The notes under the pieces: generated by a model
Told to the model about the DNA's origin: nothing
Seen by the model: the letters and a program-made list of their open reading frames with translations, nothing else
Databases searched by the model: none
NCBI GenBank assembly: GCA_002314725.1
Contig: DCGV01000008.1
Location: 1 to 44,207, forward strand
Direction of reading: 5' to 3'
DNA from: Bacteroidales bacterium UBA1769
Lineage (GTDB): Bacteria; Bacteroidota; Bacteroidia; Bacteroidales; UBA932
DNA length: 44,207 nt
Shown: positions 35,609-44,194 of the stretch, one piece after another
Layout of the letters: the number at the start of each line of letters is the position of its first letter
How positions within the stretch are numbered: position 1 is the first letter of the stretch
Program-made: the position numbers and the translations under genes

Positions 35609-36940
35609 CTACAAACGTTTTCTTAGCTCAACACCCTGAGCCTCGTATCCTGGCTTGTCAAGGAGTGCAAACATATTCTTCTTATAGGCTTCAACACCTG
35701 GTTGGTTGAAAGGATTAACGCCTAAGATATATGCGCTGATACCACATGCCTTCTCGAAGAAGTAGAATAATTGGCCAAGATAGTTCTCGTCGATATGGTC
35801 AATGCTTACCTCCATATTTGGTACACCACCGTCAACGTGTGCAAGCTTAGTACCTAACTGAGCCATACGGTTACAATGCTCAACATTCTTGCCGGCAAGG
35901 AAGTTCAATCCATCAAGATTCTGCTCGTCAGCTTCAATCTTCACTGTACGACGAGAGTTCTCAACTGTAATAACGGTCTCAAATAGTGTTCTTTCACCAT
36001 CCTGGATATATTGACCCATAGAGTGAAGGTCAGTAGTGAAGTTTACTGATGCTGGGAAAATACCTTTACCATCCTTGCCTTCACTTTCACCATATAGTTG
36101 TTTCCACCACTCACCGATATACTGCAACTTAGGATTGAAACCAACTAGAAGTTCTATTTTCTTACCATTGTTATAAAGAGCATTACGCATTGCAGCATAC
36201 TGTATAGCAGGGTTGTTATCATCTGCTTTGTCGCAAATCTTCTCCATCTCTTTCGCACCTGCAAGAAGAGCTTTGATATCGAAACCAGCAAGAGCGATAG
36301 GTAGAAGACCTACCGGTGTAAGTACTGAGAAACGGCCACCTACATTGTCTTCAATAACGAATGTCTTGTATCCTTCTTGGTTTGAAAGTGATTTCAAAGC
36401 GCCACGAGCCTTGTCAGTAATAGCAACAATACGCTCGCAAGCCTCTTTCTTACCATAAGTCTTCTCGATATAGCTCTTGATAAGACGGAATGCTACTGCA
36501 GGTTCAGTTGTAGTACCGGATTTAGAAATAACAACGCATGCTGTATTCTTTGTCTGTACGAGATCCATAAGTTCCGCAGTATACTCTTCAGAGAGATTCT
36601 GACCTGCAAAGACAACCTTCGGACCACATGTATTCATTTGAGATGCAAATGTGTGAGATAGAGCCTCAATTGCGCATTTTGCACCAAGATATGATCCACC
36701 TATACCGATAACAACTACAAGTTCAATATTTTTTTCAATCCATTTGTTTACAACATCATAACATTCATCCACAAGTGAATCCGGAGTTTCAGAAGGAAGT
36801 CTGTTCCAACCGAGGAAATCATTTCCGGCACCTGTACCGGCATTTAGAACAGCAAGCGCATCTTTAGCTTTTGCCACAAATTCGTTGTACTGATTTTTTG
36901 ATACGAATGAATCACATCCGTTAGTGTTAACTTTAATCAT
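35609..36940 (-). CDS. pgi: Glucose-6-phosphate isomerase
   Basis: Interconverts glucose-6-phosphate and fructose-6-phosphate in glycolysis. It is the short bacterial form (443 residues). Motifs are VVIGIGGSYLGAKCAIEAL, VISKSGTTTEPA (sugar-isomerase domain phosphate loop), the GGRFSVLTPVGLLP signature, GESEGKDGKGIFPASVNFTTDLHSMGQ (split over two blocks) and EVSIDHIDENYLGQL. No signal peptide. The start is 15 bases after the gpsA stop; addB follows 9 bases after its own stop. Central metabolism genes placed in one string with the DNA-repair pair suggest a mixed housekeeping operon rather than a functional unit. Confidence 0.95.
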   Translation of the reverse strand: MIKVNTNGCDSFVSKNQYNEFVAKAKDALAVLNAGTGAGNDFLGWNRLPSETPDSLVDECYDVVNKWIEKNIELVVVIGIGGSYLGAKCAIEALSHTFASQMNTCGPKVVFAGQNLSEEYTAELMDLVQTKNTACVVISKSGTTTEPAVAFRLIKSYIEKTYGKKEACERIVAITDKARGALKSLSNQEGYKTFVIEDNVGGRFSVLTPVGLLPIALAGFDIKALLAGAKEMEKICDKADDNNPAIQYAAMRNALYNNGKKIELLVGFNPKLQYIGEWWKQLYGESEGKDGKGIFPASVNFTTDLHSMGQYIQDGERTLFETVITVENSRRTVKIEADEQNLDGLNFLAGKNVEHCNRMAQLGTKLAHVDGGVPNMEVSIDHIDENYLGQLFYFFEKACGISAYILGVNPFNQPGVEAYKKNMFALLDKPGYEAQGVELRKRL

Positions 36941-36955
36941 AATTCGTTGGTCTTT

Positions 36956-37957
36956 TTACTGTAACTGATTAGAAAGCGCCATCATCTCATGGTATGGACT
37001 GGCATCCTCATACAAAACACGATAGACAGCACTGACAATCGGTAACTCTATATTATTATTCTTTGATATTTCATATATACTTTTTGTCGCATAATAACCT
37101 TCGGCCACCATATTCATCTCCATCCTTGCGGAGATCACAGAATAGCCTTGCCCAATCATCCCTCCAAAGGTTCTATTTCTGCTGAATTGAGAGTAACATG
37201 TAACCAGAAGATCTCCCAGATATGCAGATGTAGTTGTCAAACGGTTTGAATCAGGATGTGCGACATTCAAAAATGTCTTTATCTCATTAAATGCTCCAGT
37301 GATTAATACAGCTACGAAGTTATCTCCGAAACGCATTGAATGGCAGATACCGACTGCAATGGCGTAGATATTTTTCATAGCAGCAGAATACTCAACGCCA
37401 AAGATATCGGTACCGGTAATGGGTTTTATATAGTAACATTCAAACCCTTGTGACACCTTTTTGGCGACCTCTTCATATTTACTTGAGAATGTAATATATG
37501 ACATATTCTCCATAGCCACCTCTTCTGAATGAGTAGGTCCGCTCAGGACTATTATATGATCATATGGAATCTCAAAGAAGTGGTGGAAATACTCCGCTAC
37601 TGTAAGGTTATCTTTGGATACGAATCCCTTTATTGCTGAGACCACATATTTATCTTCCAATGAAACCTTAATATTTTTTATTTGATCTATAAGAAAGGCT
37701 GAAGGAATAGAGAAAATAAGAATATCAGCAGCTTTAACCACAGCGTTGATGTCGCTTTCAAATATTATCTTTTCAGTATCAAGATGAACTGTTTTCAAAT
37801 ATTTGCGGTTGCATTTATACTGTTTGATATGTTCAATGCTCTTCTCATCACGGAGATACCAGTAAATCTTATCCTGAGTAGAGGTCAGTACCTTTACCAA
37901 AGCCGTTGCCCAACTTCCGCCACCAATGACTGCATATTTCAGATTACCTTCTGCCAT
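36956..37957 (-). CDS. gpsA: NAD(P)H-dependent glycerol-3-phosphate dehydrogenase
   Basis: Makes sn-glycerol-3-phosphate from dihydroxyacetone phosphate for phospholipid synthesis. The N-terminal Rossmann motif is VIGGGSWATALVKVL, and SIPSAFL with SAIKGFVSKDNLTVAEY follow. LSGPTHSEEVA and GVEYSAAMKNIYAIAVGI contain the family signature, including the catalytic lysine in AAMKN. The LGDLLVTCYSQFSRNRTFG block is also diagnostic. Length 333 residues is normal. Sixteen bases separate it from the YccF-domain gene and include a degenerate single copy of the heptamer (CTCTCAACTCT on the plus strand), which on the minus strand (AGAGTTGAGAG) may serve as the ribosome binding region. Confidence 0.93.
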   Translation of the reverse strand: MAEGNLKYAVIGGGSWATALVKVLTSTQDKIYWYLRDEKSIEHIKQYKCNRKYLKTVHLDTEKIIFESDINAVVKAADILIFSIPSAFLIDQIKNIKVSLEDKYVVSAIKGFVSKDNLTVAEYFHHFFEIPYDHIIVLSGPTHSEEVAMENMSYITFSSKYEEVAKKVSQGFECYYIKPITGTDIFGVEYSAAMKNIYAIAVGICHSMRFGDNFVAVLITGAFNEIKTFLNVAHPDSNRLTTTSAYLGDLLVTCYSQFSRNRTFGGMIGQGYSVISARMEMNMVAEGYYATKSIYEISKNNNIELPIVSAVYRVLYEDASPYHEMMALSNQLQ

Positions 37958-37973
37958 TATTATCTCTCAACTC

Positions 37974-38342
37974 TTATTTAATGGAGCTCCCAAATGGAAG
38001 CAATGACAATTTAGCAAGCTTGAAGTGTTGTACACCAAATGGAATCCCAACAATAGTGATACAAAACAGACATCCGAAAATAAAGTGCATAATTGCAATC
38101 TCCCACCATCCGAACACTATCCAGAGAATATTGAACCCAAGTGTCAGGCATCCCATGTTCCCTTTTGGGAATTCAGGATTCTTTCCGAAAGGACTCAATG
38201 CAAAAGCGGCGAATTTCATCAATTGAACGCCAAATGGGATACCTATTATTGTGATACAGAACAACAGACCTACAATAAAATAGCCTATTGCCGTCAAAAG
38301 GCCTCCAAGGATAAGCCAAAGTATGTTGCCTAGGATATTCAT
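37974..38342 (-). CDS. YccF-domain inner-membrane protein
   Basis: Small membrane protein of 122 residues with two YccF-type repeats. The first contains FIVGLLFCITIIGIPFGVQ followed by LSPFG; the second contains FIFGCLFCITIVGIPFGVQ followed by LLPFG. Each repeat supplies a membrane hairpin and a short amphipathic stretch. The function of this family is unknown. It lies just downstream of heptamer array D and upstream of gpsA. A start at 38342 is supported by the conserved ILGNILWLILGG opening. Confidence 0.88.
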   Translation of the reverse strand: MNILGNILWLILGGLLTAIGYFIVGLLFCITIIGIPFGVQLMKFAAFALSPFGKNPEFPKGNMGCLTLGFNILWIVFGWWEIAIMHFIFGCLFCITIVGIPFGVQHFKLAKLSLLPFGSSIK

Positions 38343-38353
38343 GATGTTTTAAT

Positions 38354-38440
38354 AGTCCAGAGTCTAGAGTCTAGAGTCTAGAGTCTAGAGTCTAGAGTCT
38401 AGAGTTATTACTCTCAACTCTAGACTCTCAACTCTTAACT
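38354..38440. repeat. Heptamer repeat array after the lipoprotein gene (array D)
   Basis: One TCCAGAG and six tandem TCTAGAG units are followed by a TTATT spacer and then ACTCTCA, ACTCTAG, ACTCTCA and ACTCTTA units reaching the lipoprotein stop codon. Arms are complementary around the spacer, as in array A. It fills the space between two genes of the same direction (lipoprotein and YccF-domain gene). Confidence 0.9.
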
Positions 38441-39260
38441 AAAAATACAGTTTAAGGTCATAAGCCAGTAGTTTCTGGCGGATAATAGTGTATAGTTCAA
38501 CCCTGCTTCTAATGAAGTCACCTGCATTTTCGAATGAAGGGAGTGAGAATTCTGTATCTTCAGCAAATAGAGGGTCATCTTTCAGGATATCAATGATAGC
38601 AGCAGCCTCTTGATCGTACTCAGCAAGAATCTTTAAAGCTGAAAACATCTTCTCAAATCTTTCTGCAAAATAATAGTATTGTTCTTCAGTAATAGGAGAA
38701 ACTTCAGGTTTAGGAGTATTGGCACCCAAGTAGCATATTTCAGTTTGAGCTGCAAAGGTGAATTTCCAGAAATAATCCAATTCACCACGCTCCTTGAAAT
38801 CTTCATAAAATTTCTGCGCAACTTCTGAAGCAGGCAAATTGTTATAATCGTCCATATTTACTGGACAATTAATGTCAACCAATAACTTTGCTATCACATT
38901 ATCAACCTCTTCTGTAGACATATCATATTCCTTACGCACCACGCGTTCTGCAGTGTAAACAGCTAATCCACAGTATTTTTGAGACTTTGACAACAATGTC
39001 TGCGCGAAGCTAGGTTCAAGAAGATAGTCAGGTTTGACCATCTTTTGCTGGTCAGAATGGGTAACCGTAAAATCTGTTTTTTTACATAATTCGATATAAT
39101 CTGCTGCAAGCTGATCAATTGTAGCAAGAACCTCTTCTGATAGTTCAACTTTAGTCTCTTCAACCATTGCTGCCTCTTCAGGAGTCAATTTTTTAGTGTT
39201 TTTGCAGGAAACTGCCAACACCATAACCAGTGTGATGGCAAGTAAGAAAGAACGTTTCAT
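38439..39260 (-). CDS. Uncharacterised lipoprotein
   Basis: I do not recognise a family. The 273-residue product has a lipoprotein signal ending in lipobox LAVSC (Cys19) followed by a lysine-rich linker, so it is exported and lipid-anchored. The mature part is largely helical and acidic, with aromatic-rich patches (ITEEQYYYFAERFEKMF, GELDYFWKFTF) and four cysteines (LCKK, KYCG, INCP, EICY). No catalytic motif is evident. It ends directly at heptamer array D. The start is 24 bases after the stop of an amino-acid transporter gene, so it may be the last gene of that operon. Confidence 0.75.
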   Translation of the reverse strand: MKRSFLLAITLVMVLAVSCKNTKKLTPEEAAMVEETKVELSEEVLATIDQLAADYIELCKKTDFTVTHSDQQKMVKPDYLLEPSFAQTLLSKSQKYCGLAVYTAERVVRKEYDMSTEEVDNVIAKLLVDINCPVNMDDYNNLPASEVAQKFYEDFKERGELDYFWKFTFAAQTEICYLGANTPKPEVSPITEEQYYYFAERFEKMFSALKILAEYDQEAAAIIDILKDDPLFAEDTEFSLPSFENAGDFIRSRVELYTIIRQKLLAYDLKLYF

Positions 39261-39284
39261 AAATATTGTATTATTAAATTATTA

Positions 39285-40784
39285 TCAATGTCTTTTATTT
39301 GGTAACAGTAATCTGTCTATACCCTTTGTCATTATGGTCGCCAAAATAAAATATACGACAGTAATGACAATCAATGGGAAAAATGCCTCAAAAGTGGCGC
39401 TTCGAATAAGATCCGACCCCTTAGTCAAATCTATTATTGAAATATACCCCACAATTGCAGTCCCTTTCAACAAAGTTACACTTTCATTTTTATATACAGG
39501 CACTATTGACTTGATTGCTTGTGGTAAAATTATATATCTGAAGGTTTGGAATTTCGTACAACCTATTCCTCGTCCCGCTTCTCTCTGACCATTGTCAACA
39601 GACATTATGCCAGTTCTGAAAATTTCAGACATAAAGGCCGAACTATTCAATGAAAAGGCCAAAATTGCAACGGATATAGGAGAGAGTGACGAATTGGCAA
39701 ATATCACATAATACATTATCATCAAGAAGACCAGAATAGGTGTATTACGAAGAACGTATTGATAGAATTTTGCAAATCGTTGGAAAGATCTCCTTCTGTT
39801 CATTCTCATCCAGCAAATACCAGAGCCAAGAATTGTGCCGAATACCAATGCGGCAAAGGTCACAACGACAGTTACCCAAAGTCCTTGAAGTATAAGTTTC
39901 CAGCGACTTTCTGCTATCAATGATGTGTTTATGCTCTTCTTAATCGATTGGAAAAAAGAGGCCTCTTTATTTGACTCTTTATCCTTAATTACCAATACAC
40001 TATGAGCGGATCCTGTCGGCTGGGTGAAATCTACCTTCTGTTTGCGTTCTTCACTGATGATAAAGGTGGATGCTCCGATATCTATTTTCCCATATTGAAG
40101 TGATGGAATCAGATTATGGAAGGAATATGTCTGCATCTGTATCTGATATCCATTATGTTCAGCGAAACGGGTAACCATCTCTATCTCAAAGCCAGTCCAC
40201 TGATTATCCAACAACACGCTTGCAGGAGGCTCAACACCGGCATTCCCGACTACCAATACATTTCCTGTCGGATTACTATTGGCCGGAATAGGATCGACAC
40301 GAACGCAATCATGGTAATCACCTGTCACCTTGTCAACCCATCTACGATATATCTCGTCAAGTTCACCACTTGCCTTGATTTCGGTAATAAAAGAATTCAA
40401 CTCTTCCAACAATTCGGTATTACCTTTCTGAACGATAAAACCAAATTCTGTAAAAACCTCCTCCAGTACAGCACATATCTTCAATCCAAGGCTGGGGTTG
40501 ATATTGCAGGCATTCAGATCCGATAGCATAACAGCATCGGCCATCCCGGAAGCGACAGCCATATAGCAATCAGGAAGTGACTGATAAACAGATACTGAGA
40601 AACCATACTCTTCATCATAATTCTTCACATAAGCATATTGATAGCTACCATCCAGCACAGCCAGTGTATGGCCTTTCAAATCTCTCAAGGACTGGGGATT
40701 GAAATCTTCCTCTGACTTGGTGCAGGATACCAGCAGAGAGAGTATCAAAACCGCAAGCAGTGATATTTTACTATACCTAATCAT
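39285..40784 (-). CDS. Amino-acid ABC transporter binding-protein/permease fusion, permuted binding domain (copy 1)
   Basis: Lipobox LLVSC (Cys21) starts a 499-residue fusion. Residues 33-151 resemble lobe 2 and the C-terminal end of an SBP_bac_3 binding protein: SLRDLKGHTLAVLDGSY, MADAVMLSDL, GFIVQKGN, SGELDEIYRRWVD. Residues 176-268 resemble lobe 1: VLVVGNAGVEPP, WTGFEIEMVTRFAE, FHNLIPSLQYGKIDIGAST, SEERKQKVDFTQP. That is the reverse of the usual order. Residues 295-495 are a HisM/GlnP-type permease with the EAA motif EAGRGIGCTKFQTFRYIILPQA (402-423). Probably imports polar amino acids such as glutamine; specificity is unknown. Its start is four bases after the ATPase stop. Confidence 0.85.
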   Translation of the reverse strand: MIRYSKISLLAVLILSLLVSCTKSEEDFNPQSLRDLKGHTLAVLDGSYQYAYVKNYDEEYGFSVSVYQSLPDCYMAVASGMADAVMLSDLNACNINPSLGLKICAVLEEVFTEFGFIVQKGNTELLEELNSFITEIKASGELDEIYRRWVDKVTGDYHDCVRVDPIPANSNPTGNVLVVGNAGVEPPASVLLDNQWTGFEIEMVTRFAEHNGYQIQMQTYSFHNLIPSLQYGKIDIGASTFIISEERKQKVDFTQPTGSAHSVLVIKDKESNKEASFFQSIKKSINTSLIAESRWKLILQGLWVTVVVTFAALVFGTILGSGICWMRMNRRRSFQRFAKFYQYVLRNTPILVFLMIMYYVIFANSSLSPISVAILAFSLNSSAFMSEIFRTGIMSVDNGQREAGRGIGCTKFQTFRYIILPQAIKSIVPVYKNESVTLLKGTAIVGYISIIDLTKGSDLIRSATFEAFFPLIVITVVYFILATIMTKGIDRLLLPNKRH

Positions 40785-40788
40785 CGTA

Positions 40789-41862
40789 CTACTTAATCTC
40801 TATCAAAAGACCCTCATCGGTAACAGTTTCCTTTACCTCTTTACTCTTTCCTTTAATTATTGACAGAGACAACTCATCTGCGTCATTCAATACCGAACTT
40901 GTCGCGCCCTTTACCAGAACCTTCATAGACAAGCTATAATCCAGTTCGCTGAAAGATATATCCACGCTAATCGGTCTATAATCTTTCAAAATATTGAACA
41001 TCAACTCCTCAAAAATAAGTTGCAAAGTAAACTTCTGTCGCTCCACGCCATATTTCAAACAGAACTTGTCAATATCAGTATTGATGGCATACAGGTCAGA
41101 ATTTGTAGTGTTCAAATCGTAATGAAGGGTACGTATTCTCTGAATGAAAGCAATTGTCTCAGGTTTCTGAGGATGTTCGAAAATCTGTTGCGGAGTACCA
41201 TCTTCATATATACCTCCGCCATACATGAACAATATCCTCGTACTGACATCGTGAGCGAATTTCATCTCGTGAGTTACAATCAACATTGTCATTCCCATAG
41301 ATGCAAGCTGGCGAATAACGCTCAGAACCTCACCCACCATAGTAGGATCCAAAGCTGAAGTAGGTTCATCGAAGAGAATACATTTTGGTTCCATGCTCAA
41401 GCATCTGGCGATTGCCACACGTTGCTTCTGACCACCGGAAAGTGATGATGGATATACATTGGCTTTCTCTGCCATACCGACAGTCCTGAGTAATTCCATA
41501 GCGCGCTCTTCAGCTTCAGCCTTTTTCATACCAAGCACTTTGATAGGACCGAATGTAACATTTTCCAAGATAGTGAAGTGCTCAAAAAGATTGAAACTTT
41601 GGAACACAATACCCATCTTCCTTCTAACTCTATTTATATCCACCTTAGGATCCAGGATATTCTCTCCATCGAAGATAATTTGGCCACCTGTAGGTTCATC
41701 AAGCCGGTTGATACAGCGAAGGAATGTGCTTTTACCAGTTCCAGATGGACCGATGATACTAACAATCTCCCCCTTATTGATGGTACAATCAATACCCTTC
41801 AATACCTCTAGAGGTTGTCCGTTGTTATAATAAGTTTTTGAAAGATTAGTAATTTCTATCAT
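40789..41862 (-). CDS. Amino-acid ABC transporter ATPase (GlnQ-type) with RsbW/GHKL-like C-terminal domain
   Basis: Shared ATPase of the importer (357 residues; GlnQ is about 240). Motifs are Walker A GPSGTGKST (38-46), the Q-loop in VFQSFNLF, signature LSGGQ (141-145), Walker B CILFDE (161-166) and switch His198. Residues 246-357 form an extra domain. Its pattern (LQLIFEELMFNIL with Glu285, Glu286 and Asn290 as an N-box-like motif, then alternating strands, then DELSLSIIKGKS) resembles the RsbW/HATPase_c_2 GHKL fold with degenerate ATP-lid residues. Such a module might regulate transport, but ATP binding there is doubtful. It lies between the two binding-protein/permease fusions. Confidence 0.88.
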   Translation of the reverse strand: MIEITNLSKTYYNNGQPLEVLKGIDCTINKGEIVSIIGPSGTGKSTFLRCINRLDEPTGGQIIFDGENILDPKVDINRVRRKMGIVFQSFNLFEHFTILENVTFGPIKVLGMKKAEAEERAMELLRTVGMAEKANVYPSSLSGGQKQRVAIARCLSMEPKCILFDEPTSALDPTMVGEVLSVIRQLASMGMTMLIVTHEMKFAHDVSTRILFMYGGGIYEDGTPQQIFEHPQKPETIAFIQRIRTLHYDLNTTNSDLYAINTDIDKFCLKYGVERQKFTLQLIFEELMFNILKDYRPISVDISFSELDYSLSMKVLVKGATSSVLNDADELSLSIIKGKSKEVKETVTDEGLLIEIK

Positions 41863-41898
41863 AATGTAACTGTTTTCAACAAAAATCAGGTAACGTTA

Positions 41899-43383
41899 TT
41901 ATTTCATTAGTTTTTCTATAATCCAAGTCAATAGAGTAGACAATAAGAAATATATCAATGTAATAATAATCAAAGGGAAGAAAGCTTCAAATGAAGAGCT
42001 TCTAATCAGATCCGAAGCTTTCGTCAAGTCAACGATTGATATATAACCGACAATTGATGTCCCCTTCAACAACGAAATACATTCATTCTTGAAGATCGGC
42101 ACAATATGCTTTATAGCTTGTGGAATAACTATATATCTGTAAGTCATTAATTTTGAGCATCCAAGACCTCTTCCCGCCTCTATCTGACCATTATTCACTG
42201 ACATTATACCTGTTCTGAATATCTCTGATATAAATGCTGCACTGTTCATACCGAAGGCAATGATGGCGATGATGACAGGGATTAGCCCCGTCTTCGCAAG
42301 GAACACGTAGAACATCAGCATCAAGAATACCAACATAGGGATATTTCGCATGAAATAGAGATAGAAAGAGGCTATTTTGTTCAATACTATTGCATTGCTC
42401 ATGCGCATCCAACAGATCAAACCTCCAATGAGAACACCTAGCAACAGTGATATCAAAGTAATGATCAATGTAGTCTGGAGACCTTGCATAATAAGTTTCC
42501 AACGATTCTCTTTTACCAGCGATGAGTAAAAACTGCTGGCAACTTTATCTTTGAATGACTCTTGTCCTACCTTGTCGCCCTTCACTATTACGACGGCCTC
42601 CAATTTATTTATCTCTTTTGTAAAATTGATTTTCTCCTGTCTTTCTGGTGTAACGGTCAATGTGGCGGCAATAACATCCACAGTATTTGATTGAAGCGCT
42701 GGAATCAGGTTATGAAAATCAAAAACCATAACCTTCAGACTTTTCCCTCTGGATTCAGCATATCTCTGAAGGAGTTCTATTTCATACCCTGTCCATTCAT
42801 TGTTAATCAACACCTCGGCAGGCTGTTTCGCTCCACTTATACCGACTATAAGGGGCTCCCCGTTTTGTCTATTGAATTCAGAGACAGGAGGATATACAAC
42901 ACAGTCATGATAATCTGTATTCTTAGCATCAAACCAACGATTGCGTACCTCGTTAAGAACACCTTCTGTTTCACAACTGTCTATGTAAGAGTCTAAATCA
43001 TTCAGTAACTCTATGTTATTTTTGTGTACACCATACGAGGTCGGGAATTGCAGCTGCGGAACAACAAAGGCAATTTCTAGGTCAGTTGCGCGAAAAGCAT
43101 CGTTATATGTATGAATATCACTGCCTAAGAAGGCGTCAGCCTGATTCATGGAGACTGCCATGAGACAATCAGCGAAACTTGGATAGTAATCCAGCTTTAC
43201 ACCTTGAGGCTTCAGATTCTTCTCAGCATAGTCAGCCTGAAACGACCCTTCCATTACGCACAAATTCACATCTCTCAAGTCATCCAGCGAATGGGGATAG
43301 AAACGTTCTTCACTATTAGAGCATGAAGAAATGACTACCAAAGAGGTAATAACAGAGATGATATGTTTTAAACCGCTTCCCAT
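41899..43383 (-). CDS. Amino-acid ABC transporter binding-protein/permease fusion, permuted binding domain (copy 2)
   Basis: Paralogue of the product encoded at 39285-40784, with the same plan in 494 residues: lipobox VISSC (Cys21), then lobe-2-like sequence (33-152: SLDDLRDVNLCVMEGSF, ADAFLGSD, TSYGVHKNN, EGVLNEVRNRWFD), then a YHDCVVYPP linker, then lobe-1-like sequence (177-269: PLIVGISGAKQPAE, WTGYEIELLQRYAE, FHNLIPALQSNTVDVIAAT, TPERQEKINFT). The permease follows with EAGRGLGCSKLMTYRYIVIP. Both copies share DYHDCV at the linker. Divergence is greatest in the binding half, so the two may bring different amino acids to the same ATPase or form a heterodimeric pore. Confidence 0.85.
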   Translation of the reverse strand: MGSGLKHIISVITSLVVISSCSNSEERFYPHSLDDLRDVNLCVMEGSFQADYAEKNLKPQGVKLDYYPSFADCLMAVSMNQADAFLGSDIHTYNDAFRATDLEIAFVVPQLQFPTSYGVHKNNIELLNDLDSYIDSCETEGVLNEVRNRWFDAKNTDYHDCVVYPPVSEFNRQNGEPLIVGISGAKQPAEVLINNEWTGYEIELLQRYAESRGKSLKVMVFDFHNLIPALQSNTVDVIAATLTVTPERQEKINFTKEINKLEAVVIVKGDKVGQESFKDKVASSFYSSLVKENRWKLIMQGLQTTLIITLISLLLGVLIGGLICWMRMSNAIVLNKIASFYLYFMRNIPMLVFLMLMFYVFLAKTGLIPVIIAIIAFGMNSAAFISEIFRTGIMSVNNGQIEAGRGLGCSKLMTYRYIVIPQAIKHIVPIFKNECISLLKGTSIVGYISIVDLTKASDLIRSSSFEAFFPLIIITLIYFLLSTLLTWIIEKLMK

Positions 43384-43432
43384 TTAATAGCTATGATTAC
43401 TACTCAATTGTTCTTAGGTTAGGTTTTTTGTC

Positions 43433-44194
43433 TTATTTGAAAAATTCCATGTCTTCGATGGAGTGTGCGCTCTCCATAAATTTTCCATCCGGCGACAGAA
43501 GGAAAAGTGTAGGAATTCCAATTACACCATATTGTTGGGAAATTGAATTCTCTCGACCACCGTTAAAAATAACAGGCCAAGTGATACCTAAATCTTCCAT
43601 AGCCTTCTGTGTATCCTCTATGCCATCTTCCCAAACAGCTATACCTATGATATTAACCTCTCCTGAAGCGGCAAGATCTTTAAGATTATTAGAGATCTCT
43701 TTTCTGCAAGGACTGCACCATGATGCCCAGAAATCTAGAAGTGTAGGCTTGTCAGATTTGATTATCTGGCTTAATGAAGTTGGCTCACCTGTCACGGCAT
43801 CAACACCGTTAATTTCGATATATGAATTACCAGCCACTGTATTTGCTTGATTCTCAAGAACATTAAGTCTCTTAACAGTAGATTGATCGTTCTTGACACA
43901 TTCCGGAGCAATTTCGAACTGAGCCTTGGCTTGGTCAAGATCCCAAAGGGAAACCATCAGGGTTGTAAATAATTCAACATCGAGTGTATCGTTAAGATGC
44001 TGATTATAAAGTGTTTCGAAGTATGCTAGTTCTTTCTCTTCTTTTTGGTCATCTGTCAGGGATAAATCTTGATAAATCTCGTCAATATATTGATTGATTT
44101 CAGATTCAAGTTGCTCCATTGTCTTTTTTTCAGGAGTGGAATTGCAACTAACTAGGAAACAAAGAGTTGAAATAATAAAGAAGAATCGTTTCAT
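43433..44194 (-). CDS. TlpA-like thioredoxin-fold lipoprotein
   Basis: Envelope thiol-disulfide protein. Lipobox FLVSC (Cys17) puts it in the periplasm. An N-terminal helical region (about 22-115) is followed by a thioredoxin domain with FWASWCSPCRKE (Cys160 and Cys163), the cis-proline block GVIGIPTLFLLSPDG, and the AVWEDG/WPVIFNGG segments common to TlpA/ResA relatives. Length is 253 residues. The gene is upstream of the transporter genes on the same strand, 49 bases before copy 2. Only 13 bases lie beyond its start, so its promoter is outside the window. Confidence 0.88.
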   Translation of the reverse strand: MKRFFFIISTLCFLVSCNSTPEKKTMEQLESEINQYIDEIYQDLSLTDDQKEEKELAYFETLYNQHLNDTLDVELFTTLMVSLWDLDQAKAQFEIAPECVKNDQSTVKRLNVLENQANTVAGNSYIEINGVDAVTGEPTSLSQIIKSDKPTLLDFWASWCSPCRKEISNNLKDLAASGEVNIIGIAVWEDGIEDTQKAMEDLGITWPVIFNGGRENSISQQYGVIGIPTLFLLSPDGKFMESAHSIEDMEFFK

